Below, one piece after another: positions 20,043 to 29,250 of a DNA stretch of 64,000 nucleotides; position 1 is the first letter of the stretch; every line of letters begins with the position of its first letter. A program made the position numbers and the translations under genes. Origin of the DNA: Fen-1301 sp963786395 (GTDB lineage Bacteria; Bacteroidota; Ignavibacteria; Ignavibacteriales; Ignavibacteriaceae); contig CAWAZD010000005.1 in assembly GCA_963786395.1 (NCBI GenBank), positions 1 through 64,000 on the forward strand, read 5' to 3'. Under the pieces are notes generated by a model. The model made no database searches. It was not told the DNA's origin and saw nothing but the letters and a program-made list of their open reading frames with translations.

Positions 20043-21422
20043 ATGGATAAATCTGTTAAGCTGATAGTTCGAAAATTAAAGATAGATATCCTCCCGGATA
20101 CTGTTCATACAACACTTGAGAGGAGAGTTTTCTTTTTAATTATCTCGCTTTCATTTATACTGACAATATTAGGTAACATATCAAATGTAGTTTTTGGTAT
20201 GCCACTGCCATTAATAATCGTTACCTTTCTTGCTTCCCTATTATCTTTTAGCTTGCTTATCTTTTTGAGGGAAAAATCAAATTTGGAAGGGTACACATAT
20301 TTGTTGTTTTTCAGTTCTTTAATATTCATTATAGCATCCTGGTTTTTTAATGGAGGGATAGATGGACCAAATTTATATATAATTCTGCTGTTCTCGATCG
20401 CAGTTTATATAATCGCCCCCAGAAAAGTAAAATTTTTCACCTTTCTATCATATCTGGTTTTGTCAAGTGTACTTATAATAATATTTTTTAGATATCCCGA
20501 TTTAATAAATAACTATGTTAATAAAAATGAAAGGTTCGGAGATTTGTTCATGTCAAATATTTGTTTCATGTTTTCTTTTTATTACATGATCGTGCTGGTT
20601 CTAAGAAATTACGAATATGAACAAAAGAAAGTAGAGAAACATAATATTGACCTGAACCTGCTTAATCTTGAATTGTCAAGGAAAAATGAATTAATAAAAT
20701 CATACTCGGGTGGACTTAAAGAAGCTAATGAAACAAAAGACCACTTTTTTTCTATAATTGCGCATGATTTGCGTGCCCCTTATTCACCTATACTTGGTCT
20801 GAGTGAAATATTAATTAATAGTGCAGACGAATTGACCAAAACTGAGATCATAGAGATTGCAACAAAATTAAATAATGTTAGCAGAAACGGGCTGACTTTA
20901 CTAGAAAATCTTCTTGAATGGGCAAGACTACAAACCGACTCAATAGAATTTTATTTTGAAGAGGTAGATCCTAAGGAACTTATCCTTGGGATGACATCCA
21001 TTTATCGTCCGATAGCTGAAGAAAAACAAATAATCCTGGAATCAGACACGGATGAAATCACTCCAATATATGTTGATGAGAATACAATTAAAACAGTGCT
21101 TAGAAATTTAATTAGTAATGCTATTAAGTTTACACCACGAGGCGGAAAAATAAGGATTAGCACTAAAGTCGAAAACAGTATTTTTCTTATTACTGTAAAA
21201 GATTCCGGTATTGGTATTTCCACAGAAGATATAAATAAACTTTTTAGAAAAGATATAAAATTTATGACCAAAGGAACGGAAGGTGAGAATGGGACCGGGT
21301 TCGGGCTTTTATTATCGCACGATTATGTAAAGAAAAATGGTGGAAAAATCAAAGTTGAAAGTGAGTCCGGAAAGGGCACTTCATTTTCAATAAGTCTTCC
21401 TCTTAGTCAAAAAAACAGATAG
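20043..21422 (+). CDS. Membrane-bound sensor histidine kinase
   Basis: A 459-residue protein. Residues ~28-190 contain about six hydrophobic helices without an obvious periplasmic sensor domain, so it probably senses within the membrane. A coiled linker (EQKKVEKHNIDLNLLNLELS) joins it to the HisKA domain with phospho-accepting His241 in IIAHDLRAP. The HATPase domain has all boxes: N (NLISNAIKFTPRG), G1 (KDSGIGIS), F and G2 (GTGFGLLLS). It should autophosphorylate and pass phosphate to a response regulator, but no regulator gene is adjacent (nearest are 40 kb away). It is an orphan kinase with an unknown signal. Confidence 0.87.
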   Translation: MDKSVKLIVRKLKIDILPDTVHTTLERRVFFLIISLSFILTILGNISNVVFGMPLPLIIVTFLASLLSFSLLIFLREKSNLEGYTYLLFFSSLIFIIASWFFNGGIDGPNLYIILLFSIAVYIIAPRKVKFFTFLSYLVLSSVLIIIFFRYPDLINNYVNKNERFGDLFMSNICFMFSFYYMIVLVLRNYEYEQKKVEKHNIDLNLLNLELSRKNELIKSYSGGLKEANETKDHFFSIIAHDLRAPYSPILGLSEILINSADELTKTEIIEIATKLNNVSRNGLTLLENLLEWARLQTDSIEFYFEEVDPKELILGMTSIYRPIAEEKQIILESDTDEITPIYVDENTIKTVLRNLISNAIKFTPRGGKIRISTKVENSIFLITVKDSGIGISTEDINKLFRKDIKFMTKGTEGENGTGFGLLLSHDYVKKNGGKIKVESESGKGTSFSISLPLSQKNR

Positions 21423-21515
21423 ACTCTTCTATTTCCTCAATGATCGAACTATTATTAACTATCACTTTCATTTTATAATAATCATTAAATTATCGGAATT
21501 TAAGAAATGATTAAA

Positions 21516-21523
21516 TATCTTTG
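21516..21523 (+). promoter_or_regulatory. Possible -7 promoter element (TAnnTTTG)
   Basis: TATCTTTG fits the Bacteroidota -7 consensus and lies 23 bases before the ATG of the M28 peptidase gene. No clear -33 TTG was seen at the expected distance, so this is tentative. Confidence 0.3.
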
Positions 21524-21546
21524 ATCTATATATTAGGAATTATTAA

Positions 21547-22971
21547 ATGAAGTTTTACAAAATTCTTTTTCTGTTATTCACCTTAACTTCAATATCGGTA
21601 GCCCAGATTAAAAAAGATGAACTATTTAAGACAGTACAATTCCTTGCAAGTAAGGATCTTGGGGGCAGAATGGCTGGCAGCACCGGTTATATGAAGGCGG
21701 CAGATTATATGGCAGCAGAATTCAAAAGACTGGATCTTAAGCCGGCAGGTGACGACAAATATTTTCAGAAACTTAAAGTTGAATACAATGAAATACTTGC
21801 GCCGGAGCATTTATCAGTAATTATAAAAGATAAGGTTATCAATTATAATATTGGAAAGGATTATGTGTTCAGGGGATTTACCGGTTCAGGGAAAATTAAA
21901 GCTCCTATTGTATTCTGTGGTTATGGTATAGATCAGCCGGATACGGGATTAAATGATTATGCGGGTATCGATGTTAAAGGAAAGATTGCAATGGTATTCA
22001 GATATAACCCCAAATGGAATATAAATGGTAAAACTTTCGCAAATGGTAACCCGCGTGAGAAAGCAATTGTTGCTGCTAAACATGGGGCGGTAGGTATCTT
22101 GTTTGTTTCATTTCCAAATGATGCAGAACCACAGCAACCAATTGGAAGTTTAATAAATGGAAAAGGGGAGCAGATGCTGGATTTCCCCGAAGTACATATT
22201 GCATTAAATGTTGCGGATATGCTTTTCACTGATAGCGGACATTCATTAAAAGAATTACAATCTGTTATTGACTCGACAAAAAAACCATATTCTCTTTCCC
22301 TTAATAATAGTGTTGATCTTGAAGTTCATACAAAATATAAAAAGGAAAAGGAGGTAGTAAATGTTGTCGGCATTCTCGAAGGAAGCGATCCGGTCCTGAA
22401 GAATGAATATCTTATAATGGGTGCTCATCTTGATCATGTGGGGAGCCAGGCTGGAGAAATATATTTTCCCGGGGCAAATGATAATGGTTCAGGATCGGCA
22501 TCTTTGCTTCAAATTGTACGGACTATAGCATCATCCAAAACTAAAATTAAACGATCGGTAATATTTATCTTTTTTGCGAGTGAGGAGCAGGGATTAAACG
22601 GATCAAAATTCTTTGTTGATCATATGCCTGTTCCAATGAATAAAGTAACTGCAATGATAAACTTTGATTGTGTGGGATTTGGCGACAGTCTTCAGATTTA
22701 TGGCGGAAAAAGTTCTCCTGAATTATGGAACATAGCAAAACAGGCTGATTCTCTTAATGATCATTTGCTTGTATCTGAAACCGGAAATGGTGGAGGGGCA
22801 GATGCGGAAGCTTTTTTCCAGAAAGGAATAAACACACTTTATTTTGTAACTACAAACAGTTACAAACATCTTCACCAATTGACGGATACTCCGGAAACTA
22901 TTAACCAGGATTTGCTTGCTGCGGCTGCAAGGTTAGGATATTATACGGCAATTGGGATATTGAATAAATAG
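21547..22971 (+). CDS. Secreted M28-family zinc aminopeptidase with PA domain
   Basis: A 474-residue exported peptidase with a signal peptide (MKFYKILFLLFTLTSISVAQ). An inserted protease-associated (PA) domain (~residues 95-235) precedes the catalytic core. The dizinc ligands of family M28 can be traced in order: MGAHLDHVG (His), GANDNGSGSASL (Asp), FASEEQGLNGS (Glu-Glu pair, catalytic base and ligand), NFDCVGFGD (Asp) and YKHLHQLTDTPE (His). AGGA precedes the ATG. It should trim N-terminal residues from peptides in the periplasm or outside. It is a single gene, converging on the LolA-like gene. Confidence 0.88.
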   Translation: MKFYKILFLLFTLTSISVAQIKKDELFKTVQFLASKDLGGRMAGSTGYMKAADYMAAEFKRLDLKPAGDDKYFQKLKVEYNEILAPEHLSVIIKDKVINYNIGKDYVFRGFTGSGKIKAPIVFCGYGIDQPDTGLNDYAGIDVKGKIAMVFRYNPKWNINGKTFANGNPREKAIVAAKHGAVGILFVSFPNDAEPQQPIGSLINGKGEQMLDFPEVHIALNVADMLFTDSGHSLKELQSVIDSTKKPYSLSLNNSVDLEVHTKYKKEKEVVNVVGILEGSDPVLKNEYLIMGAHLDHVGSQAGEIYFPGANDNGSGSASLLQIVRTIASSKTKIKRSVIFIFFASEEQGLNGSKFFVDHMPVPMNKVTAMINFDCVGFGDSLQIYGGKSSPELWNIAKQADSLNDHLLVSETGNGGGADAEAFFQKGINTLYFVTTNSYKHLHQLTDTPETINQDLLAAAARLGYYTAIGILNK

Positions 22972-23003
22972 TGATCTTCAATTATTTGGTGTCTTTATTT
23001 GGG

Positions 23004-23749
23004 CTACTTCTTCAGCGCTGCCTTTGTAAATTGCGACTCGGGAATATTAACATGAGTATTCAATGATTCGACAATATATTCCGTACCATCGCCTGTCTGG
23101 AGTAAATCGCGGTATAATACTCTTTTGGGATACCAGCGGTTTTCGACCCGGAAGACTTCAAGAATTTCAGTTCTCTTGAGAGGTTTTCCACCTTTGGCAT
23201 ACCGTTCTTCCTTCAAAGGAAGCCATCGCTCTTTGTCAATCCAAACTTTTCTGCTGTAATAATTTATGTCTTCCTGTTTTGCGGTTAGTTCTAAAACAAA
23301 GCAATCTCTTCCGGAATTATCATTTCAGAACCGATAACTTTAGCATTGTACATGTCAATGAGTTTTCTATTTTCGGTTATATCCTCATAAGACATGTCAG
23401 AACCCATAACGGATTGCCTAAGCAAGTGCCCAGAAATTGTAATAATTCTGTCAGTTGGTTCGGGTACATAATTCCAGAGCTGATCTCCAAGCTTTAACAT
23501 TTTCTTTCCCTTTTCACGCGGAGGGTCTGTATATTCAACAAATGCCTTATCTTTTCCCTGGATCCAGTTCTTCGACTGAACAGAGCGGGTTCCCGAACGA
23601 CCATGGATTATCATAGTAGTAATGGTTTCAGCTTTATCGAATATCAGGTTTTTATCTACCAGTTTTAGAATATCAGAGCCCGAAGGTGTCTGGGCATTTG
23701 TAAAACTAAAAGTTAAAATAAACAGTATGCTAAAAATTATGCTTCTCAT
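23004..23749 (-). CDS. LolA-like outer-membrane lipoprotein-sorting protein, one frameshift
   Basis: Signal peptide (to FTNAQT) followed by a LolA-like fold, ~248 residues when read across one frame change. The first part (23749 back to ~23309) ends at a stop at 23291-23293; shifting the frame there continues the family sequence: RDCFVLELTAKQ, then KVWIDKERWLPLKEERY, then GTEYIVESLNTHVNIPESQF. One missing base near 23309 explains it. This family (annotated as outer membrane lipoprotein-sorting protein, LolA_like) is usually encoded beside FtsX/LolC-type permeases, as here, where its start overlaps the permease stop by four bases. It may carry lipid-modified cargo from the ABC complex across the periplasm. 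Whether the gene is truly broken or is misread cannot be settled. Confidence 0.72.
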
Positions 23750-25020
23750 GATTCTAACTCCTTAAATAATGAAGCGGTCTGTCTTTTGAAAATCTGAATT
23801 CCTGAAAGCGCGGTACCTGTAATAGTTGCAATGAGTCCAGGAATAAATCCAATATAAAAACTTGTAAATGTTATTCGTGCTCTTACAACGTTAGATATCA
23901 TTAATGTTGAATTTTTGAACTGACCCGACACATCAATACCAACATTCTGAAGATAGAGAGCGATCAAAAGTCCTATAATGGTTCCAATAATTGAACCCAT
24001 GAGTCCAATCAGTATCGATTCATACATTAAAGATTTATAGATTTGATTTTTGGATTCACCCATTGCCAGTCTGATTCCGACTTCGCCATAGCGCCTGATA
24101 CCAGACATTAAACCGGCATTCAATAAAACTGCAGACATGGCAAAAAGAAAGACAGCGACAATAAATAAAATGACAACATCTACATAATGGATATATTCAC
24201 GCAGACCGTTTTGATCTTCGAGAGTAAGCATTACAGGGGAAAACTGATCATTGGCTTTTGAGAATTGTTTATTGAAATCGGCTGCCATTTTATCGGCTGC
24301 TTTAGAATTATAGAACATGTTTTTAGTAAAGCCAAGAACTTCGCCGGCGCCGTCAGGCATTTCCAATGCATATTGAATATCGGAAAGATCGGCGATAATA
24401 GCACCACGATCCATTGCGGTAATACCGAATTCGACGGTTCCGCTTAATTTGAAATTCTGAATAGCCATAGCGCCGGTTGCCGAGGTAGACAATAAAGTTA
24501 CCGGTTGATTTAAACCAATCCCCATTCGTTTTGCGAACTCATCACTTAAAAGAATTTCGCCTGGTTTTTGGGGAAGATGCCCTCTTACAATAGCTTTCCT
24601 GATATTAAGTCTATCAGCTTCTTTAGAATTCTTACCAAGCAGATTTATTCCAAAGCCGGCTACAGGTGCCTGAGATTTGGTTTCACCATTCTGATCGGGA
24701 ACATCAAGGAGACCCGCAAATTTAATTCGGGCAGTCCAGTCGTATTCCGGAAATTCGTTTCTGAGAGATTTCAGTAGATTATCAGTTCCCGTTAAAGCCA
24801 GATCATTAGGAATTTGATTTGCTAATTTATTATAAGCGTTGGTTGTTATCTTTAAATAACCGGCATCAAACTTAGCGCTTGAATCTACTACATCATTTAA
24901 AATTCCGCTCATTAGAGCGTAAAGTAATGTAGTAAGAAATACTCCGGCAGAAACTATAATTATTGGAAAGAGACTGCGGTGGCGGTCTCTTATGAGACCA
25001 AGAAACAAAAATCTTATCAT
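23746..25020 (-). CDS. ABC transporter permease, FtsX/LolC/E type
   Basis: A 424-residue permease with one N-terminal transmembrane helix (IIIVSAGVFLTTLLYALMSG), a ~230-residue periplasmic MacB_PCD-like domain, and three C-terminal helices (residues ~280-410). The FtsX motif region GIRLAMGESKNQIYKSLMYES, which docks on the ATPase, is clear. Its start overlaps the preceding permease by four bases and its stop overlaps the LolA-like gene by four, so translation is probably coupled. With the other permease it would form a heterodimer of the LolCDE or MacB mechanotransmission class, which extracts lipoproteins or drives periplasmic export rather than moving solutes through the membrane. Confidence 0.84.
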   Translation of the reverse strand: MIRFLFLGLIRDRHRSLFPIIIVSAGVFLTTLLYALMSGILNDVVDSSAKFDAGYLKITTNAYNKLANQIPNDLALTGTDNLLKSLRNEFPEYDWTARIKFAGLLDVPDQNGETKSQAPVAGFGINLLGKNSKEADRLNIRKAIVRGHLPQKPGEILLSDEFAKRMGIGLNQPVTLLSTSATGAMAIQNFKLSGTVEFGITAMDRGAIIADLSDIQYALEMPDGAGEVLGFTKNMFYNSKAADKMAADFNKQFSKANDQFSPVMLTLEDQNGLREYIHYVDVVILFIVAVFLFAMSAVLLNAGLMSGIRRYGEVGIRLAMGESKNQIYKSLMYESILIGLMGSIIGTIIGLLIALYLQNVGIDVSGQFKNSTLMISNVVRARITFTSFYIGFIPGLIATITGTALSGIQIFKRQTASLFKELES

Positions 25021-26198
25021 GATATTTTCCCCCTCAAAGCATCAGTCGGTTTTAATTTAGTTATACTACGTGTGGGTAAATAACTAACGATAATAACTGA
25101 GACGAACAGAATAATAGATGTAACGATATATAAATGCAATCCGTATTTCGGATATAGAGTTGGCGGTATAGTAAATCCCGCACCCTGAGCCATAGCAGGC
25201 ATTCCTAAACCCGATTTAGCAAGATAAGACATAATTGGAATGCCATATAATGAGCCAACAAAAAAGGCTAAAATACCGAGGAGACTTCCTTCGAAAGTGA
25301 ATAAACTGATAATATTCCATCGTGTCATTCCGAGAGCCATGAGTGTACCCATTTCTTTTCGGCGCCTGAATATAGCGAGTACCTGGGTGTCAAAAACAGC
25401 AAGGAGAGCCATTCCCAGAAGGAGAAAATACATGAATGCCGACGTCATTTTTTTTCTGCTTAAAACATCATTTATATCCTTTAGAAGAAAAGCATGGTTT
25501 CTGAAAACCCAATTCTGATTTGCAGCAGGAACAACTGTTGAGTTTTTTTTCAGTGTAACAATTGTTGCCTGCCCGGGTGCCTGAAGCATGCTTTGCATTT
25601 TATTTAATGGTATCCAGATCTGGTCGCGGTCAATATTCTGATCATCAGTATTCATTACTTCAACAATCTTTATATCCGCCGCGTCAAAAGTGCCGTTAAT
25701 ATTCCTCCAGCGAACGCTGACAATATCTCCCAATTTAAGCCCGGTGTTATTAGACATTCTTGAACCAATCAAACCGGGAATGGAATTAGTATCAGTATTA
25801 TTTTTCAATACAAATGAAGGAATGTTTACTGTTTTCTGATCCGGGTCTATTCCTTTAAGCAAAGTTGACTGAATATGTCCTTTGGGAAAAATTGCGGCGG
25901 TGACAATTAATACCGCTGTCGCGTTTCCATTATTTACAACATCATTCAGATCCTGCGAAAGAGGGGAGTGTGAGTTTTCAATGGAGAAAGGATCATAAGG
26001 GTCATAGTCCTTCTGCCAGAATTGCCCGCCGCCGATTTCGAAATCAATCATTTCATCCTTTATCTGCTGGGACATTCCATCATAGAATCCTTCAGTAAAA
26101 ACTATGAGTACGAATGCGAATGAAAGGACGAATACATTCAGCCAGGTTCTGAAACCTGCGTGTGTTATATTCTTAAAGGCTAATTTTATTATAAGCAT
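25017..26198 (-). CDS. ABC transporter permease, FtsX/LolC/E type
   Basis: A 393-residue paralogue of the next permease with the same layout: an N-terminal helix (FVLSFAFVLIVFTEGFYDG), a large periplasmic domain and three C-terminal helices. The cytoplasmic coupling segment reads FRRRKEMGTLMALGMTRWNI, the form typical of LolC/MacB-like permeases. It lies 14 bases after the ATPase gene and overlaps the second permease by four bases. The two permeases differ strongly in the periplasmic domain, as LolC and LolE do, so they probably have separate jobs in cargo capture and chaperone binding. Cargo is unknown. Confidence 0.84.
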   Translation of the reverse strand: MLIIKLAFKNITHAGFRTWLNVFVLSFAFVLIVFTEGFYDGMSQQIKDEMIDFEIGGGQFWQKDYDPYDPFSIENSHSPLSQDLNDVVNNGNATAVLIVTAAIFPKGHIQSTLLKGIDPDQKTVNIPSFVLKNNTDTNSIPGLIGSRMSNNTGLKLGDIVSVRWRNINGTFDAADIKIVEVMNTDDQNIDRDQIWIPLNKMQSMLQAPGQATIVTLKKNSTVVPAANQNWVFRNHAFLLKDINDVLSRKKMTSAFMYFLLLGMALLAVFDTQVLAIFRRRKEMGTLMALGMTRWNIISLFTFEGSLLGILAFFVGSLYGIPIMSYLAKSGLGMPAMAQGAGFTIPPTLYPKYGLHLYIVTSIILFVSVIIVSYLPTRSITKLKPTDALRGKIS

Positions 26199-26212
26199 TT
26201 TATCCTCCGCGC

Positions 26213-26908
26213 TTAATTAAGTATAAGATCGTTTACGACCTTACCGTCATTAAGTACAATTTTCCTATGCAGATATGAAATTACTTTATCGTCATGAGTG
26301 GCAAAAATGAAAGTTGTTTTAAGGTCTTCGTTCAGCCGCTGCATTGTTCTAAGTATATTGTGCGAATTTTCGGCATCAAGATTAGCAGTAGGTTCATCGG
26401 CTAAAACTATCTTTGGCATTTTAACCATGGCTCTGGCTACAGCAACGCGCTGGCTTTCACCGCCTGATAATTGGTTAGGTCTTGATTTTGCTTTGTTGGA
26501 AAGCCCAACCCATGAGAGAGCTTTCATTACCATTTCTTTTCTTTCTGCTTTTTCCTTCTTTAATAACAAAAGGGGAAATTCAACATTTTCAAACACAGTA
26601 TAAACAGGCAAAAGGTTATACGTTTGGAAAATAAATCCGATAGAATTGTTCCGGAGATTAGCAGCATCCTTTTGATTAAGATTTTTTACACTATTGCCGA
26701 GCACGACCGCATCTCCGGATGTCGGATTATCCAGGGCTCCTAAAATATTAAGCAGTGTTGTTTTGCCTGAACCGCTGGGACCCACAAGCCCGGTGAATTC
26801 TCCTTCTTTTATTGAAATATTTATGAGATTCAGAGCTCTGAAAAAGCTGCTTCCCATTTTATAATCTTTTATGAGGTCATTCACTGTTATGATTTTATTG
26901 TTATCCAT
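26213..26908 (-). CDS. ABC transporter ATP-binding protein, LolD/MacB-like
   Basis: A 231-residue ATPase with all motifs: Walker A GPSGSGKTTLL, Q-loop (FIFQTYNLLPVYTVFENVEF), signature LSGGESQRVAVARAM, Walker B IVLADEPTANLD and the switch His in FATHDD. The Q-loop wording and overall length match the MacB/LolD/FtsE subfamily. It stands upstream of the two permease genes, which it should energise. Its start is 42 bases after the barrel-protein gene. Very secure as an ABC ATPase; the LolD-like role follows from the neighbours. Confidence 0.9.
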   Translation of the reverse strand: MDNNKIITVNDLIKDYKMGSSFFRALNLINISIKEGEFTGLVGPSGSGKTTLLNILGALDNPTSGDAVVLGNSVKNLNQKDAANLRNNSIGFIFQTYNLLPVYTVFENVEFPLLLLKKEKAERKEMVMKALSWVGLSNKAKSRPNQLSGGESQRVAVARAMVKMPKIVLADEPTANLDAENSHNILRTMQRLNEDLKTTFIFATHDDKVISYLHRKIVLNDGKVVNDLILN

Positions 26909-26950
26909 TTGAAAATTCCTATAGTTACAATTTAATTTTTCGAGACGCAG

Positions 26951-28069
26951 TTAATAATTATAAATGACGGTTAACTGAAATCCGTAACCTGAAACCGGAG
27001 TGCTATTGCTTCCAGGAAAAATGCCAGTTCCATTTTCAGGATAATGAAAAAGTCCCAGATTTAATATTACATTGTCATAAGATCTTTGCCACTGATAATA
27101 TTGATAAATATTTTTGCCTGTCCAATCATAGTATTCCTGTACAGCAAGATTATCAAGTACGCTGACCGGATAAGTTGCCATCATAGCAGAAATATTCCTA
27201 TTCATATTATTGCCCATTATTTTGACTGAAGCTATCGAAGTCAGGTTTTCGACCAAAACGTAGATGCCATTACCCGTTCCGAAAGTATAATCTCCTCCGA
27301 CAGTGATCATTTTATTCCATTGATAGGGAAGCAGAGTTGTTTGACTTTGTTGAAGAGAAGTTTCAAACCATGCGCCTATACCAATATCCCATCTTCCATC
27401 TAACGCATAACGGTTTTCCCTGTAATTTACTAAACCGTTATTCACTTCTCTTGTATGAACAGTAGCCCCGGCTTCACCAAGAGGCACCTGAAACTGATAC
27501 CGACCTCCAAATTCGGGATTATCTTTTGAAGTAGCGAAAGATTCAAATCCCTTTGGTTTATTATTTCCGTACAATCCCCAAAGCCAAACAATTGAATTAT
27601 TCAGAAAACTATATTTATACCGGATACCATAAACCCCGTCAGTTAATTTGAGGGGATCACGGGGATCAACACTATCAAACCACATAAGAGTGCGTAATAA
27701 TTGGGCGGGACCGAAATTGATTTTCTGTAATCCCAACTGGGTTTCTGACTGTGTAGTAGTATAACGAACAATTGCCCTGTAAAGTTTAGCATTAAAATCA
27801 TCAGAATGAAAATCCGAAACATAATAAGTGTTCAATAAGACCTCGCCATTCAACAGGTTGTTTTCATCAAATGAATAATTGTAATTAACCTGCGGGAAAT
27901 AGCGAATCCCTATATTTTTATTCCATTCCTCATTTAATTTATTTCCTATACCCCAGGCAGATACCTGACCATGGAACTGAAAATCCTGTCCATTCGTGAA
28001 TGCTGCAACTCCGAATTCAAAAAAGAAAATAAGTATCAGGAAAATACTTGATTTATTTATTATCAACAT
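26951..28069 (-). CDS. Outer-membrane beta-barrel/porin-like protein in export operon
   Basis: About 372 residues. A signal peptide (ILIFFFEFGVAAFTNGQ) precedes a mature protein rich in alternating strands (FQFHGQVSAWGIG, GIRYFPQVNYNYSF, TQLGLQKINFGPA) that ends in QLTVIYNY, a barrel-type C-terminus. The ATG at 28069 is preferred to 28090: it reduces the overlap with the tetR gene to 17 bases and is preceded by GGAAAAAG. Position between the regulator and the ABC genes suggests an outer-membrane channel or acceptor for the same system, in place of a TolC- or LolB-like part. The family was not recognised by name. Confidence 0.65.
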   Translation of the reverse strand: MLIINKSSIFLILIFFFEFGVAAFTNGQDFQFHGQVSAWGIGNKLNEEWNKNIGIRYFPQVNYNYSFDENNLLNGEVLLNTYYVSDFHSDDFNAKLYRAIVRYTTTQSETQLGLQKINFGPAQLLRTLMWFDSVDPRDPLKLTDGVYGIRYKYSFLNNSIVWLWGLYGNNKPKGFESFATSKDNPEFGGRYQFQVPLGEAGATVHTREVNNGLVNYRENRYALDGRWDIGIGAWFETSLQQSQTTLLPYQWNKMITVGGDYTFGTGNGIYVLVENLTSIASVKIMGNNMNRNISAMMATYPVSVLDNLAVQEYYDWTGKNIYQYYQWQRSYDNVILNLGLFHYPENGTGIFPGSNSTPVSGYGFQLTVIYNY

Positions 28070-28670
28070 TTTCTTTTTCCAATGCGTCAAACGGCAGGAT
28101 TCCGAAATAAATAAAATTGTTTAGTTCCATAGAGAAGTTTAATATATTCGGGTATAGATCTACCAGTGCTTTATCCTTGGCAAGTTCTATTATTTTATTA
28201 AGAACCGCATAAAGGAATTCCGGTTTAATATCTTTTCTCACCTCACCTTTTAGCTGAGATGCTTTTATAAAATCGATAAAAATTCCAATGCCACGGTCAT
28301 AAAATTCTTTGAAGATAGTTTGAACGTCCGGATCGGGGTTCATATACTCTATCATAAATTCTTTGCTGAATTTTGCATTAGATTCTTCTTTCAACCGCAG
28401 CAGAGTTTTTATTTTTTCTGTGAAGGGGATTTGCATTAACTCAATTTCTTTAAGAGTTATTACAATTTGGTCGAGCCAATCATTCAGGATTCTTTTAATT
28501 AGTTCGTTTTTGTTGGGGAAATACTTGTAAAATGTCATCTTACTTACATTCGCCTTAGTACAGATTTCCTCGATTGTGATTCTTTTGAACCCGAATCTCT
28601 GAAATAAATCTTCAGCAGTTGAAAGAATCTGACTCAATTTCTTAGGTTGATTTGATTCGGAATTTATCAT
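28053..28670 (-). CDS. TetR-family transcriptional regulator
   Basis: A 205-residue regulator. The N-terminal HTH is typical (ILSTAEDLFQRFGFKRITIE, then EICTKANVSKMTFYKYFPNK); the helical C-terminal ligand domain is variable. It is the first gene of the minus-strand run that continues through the barrel protein, ABC ATPase, two permeases and the LolA-like protein, with overlapping or short spacing, so it most likely controls this operon and itself. TetR regulators normally repress and are released by a small ligand. A TACGA/TCGTA pair upstream (about 28697-28728) could be part of its operator but is too weak to call. Confidence 0.85.
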   Translation of the reverse strand: MINSESNQPKKLSQILSTAEDLFQRFGFKRITIEEICTKANVSKMTFYKYFPNKNELIKRILNDWLDQIVITLKEIELMQIPFTEKIKTLLRLKEESNAKFSKEFMIEYMNPDPDVQTIFKEFYDRGIGIFIDFIKASQLKGEVRKDIKPEFLYAVLNKIIELAKDKALVDLYPNILNFSMELNNFIYFGILPFDALEKENVDNK

Positions 28671-29250
28671 TGTTTATTCCTTATTATACGAAATAATATA
28701 TTTATACAGATATCGTACAAAATATATAATAATATAAAGTTATTAGCAAGAGTAAAATTTACTCAAACACATTTTGTATACTTTTTTCTTATATATATTC
28801 AATATACGTAAGTGTTTTATGTGTTTCCTATCTCCTTGGTAGTTCCAAAATAATCGCTAATTTACAAGTACCCCTCTACATATTAATAAATTGAGATCCC
28901 ATATTTTGCCATTTTCAGTATCTTTTGGCAAAAAACAAAGTTTCGTTTTATTAATATGTAGATGGGTCCTTTTTTTTAGGATTAAGTTTCTGGGTTTTCA
29001 GCGCTAAAGGTACCAAAACTTTTAGCGCTAGGATAAGACATTTGAAATTAACTTGTTATCTTGGTTTTTAAGGCTTTTTTGTTTTCAGTTTAAGATAAAG
29101 CAGTCTAAACGCCCCCTATTCCCTGCCTAAATACAGACACCATACACCCGGGACACACAATGAATACAAAAAAGATACAGAACTAATACAGGATTACCAC
29201 AGGAATGACTAATAAAAGATACAGAATCAATACAGAAGTATTTGGCCTGA
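28671..29250. other. Long intergenic region with inverted repeats
   Basis: These 580 bases lie between the tetR start and the stop of the tlpA-like gene. They contain the tetR promoter region, the 106-base inverted repeat element at 28866-28971, and a 9-bp perfect inverted repeat around AGCGCTAAA (29000-29008 with 29021-29029) that lacks a T-run. The last ~200 bases contain direct repeats of GATACAGAA/AATACAG type words but no gene. Confidence 0.6.
28866..28971. repeat. Inverted-repeat intergenic element, copy A
   Basis: The 25-base arms at 28866-28890 and 28947-28971 match at 23 positions. The loop holds a second inverted repeat, TTTTGCCA (28904-28911) and TGGCAAAA (28926-28933). Read on the minus strand, the order TTTTTTGCCA, TGGCAAAA, spacer, then ATATGTAGAGGGGTACTT also occurs near 54.5 kb. 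A T8 run follows on the plus strand, but no plus-strand gene precedes it. Confidence 0.7.

Noticed and set aside
28697..28728. TACGA/TCGTA pair before tetR considered as its operator
   Set aside because: Only five paired bases separated by ~20 AT-rich bases; chance occurrence is likely in such sequence.
29000..29029. AGCGCTAAA inverted repeat considered as terminator of the tlpA-like gene
   Set aside because: It is over 200 bases beyond the stop codon and has no T-run on the minus strand.
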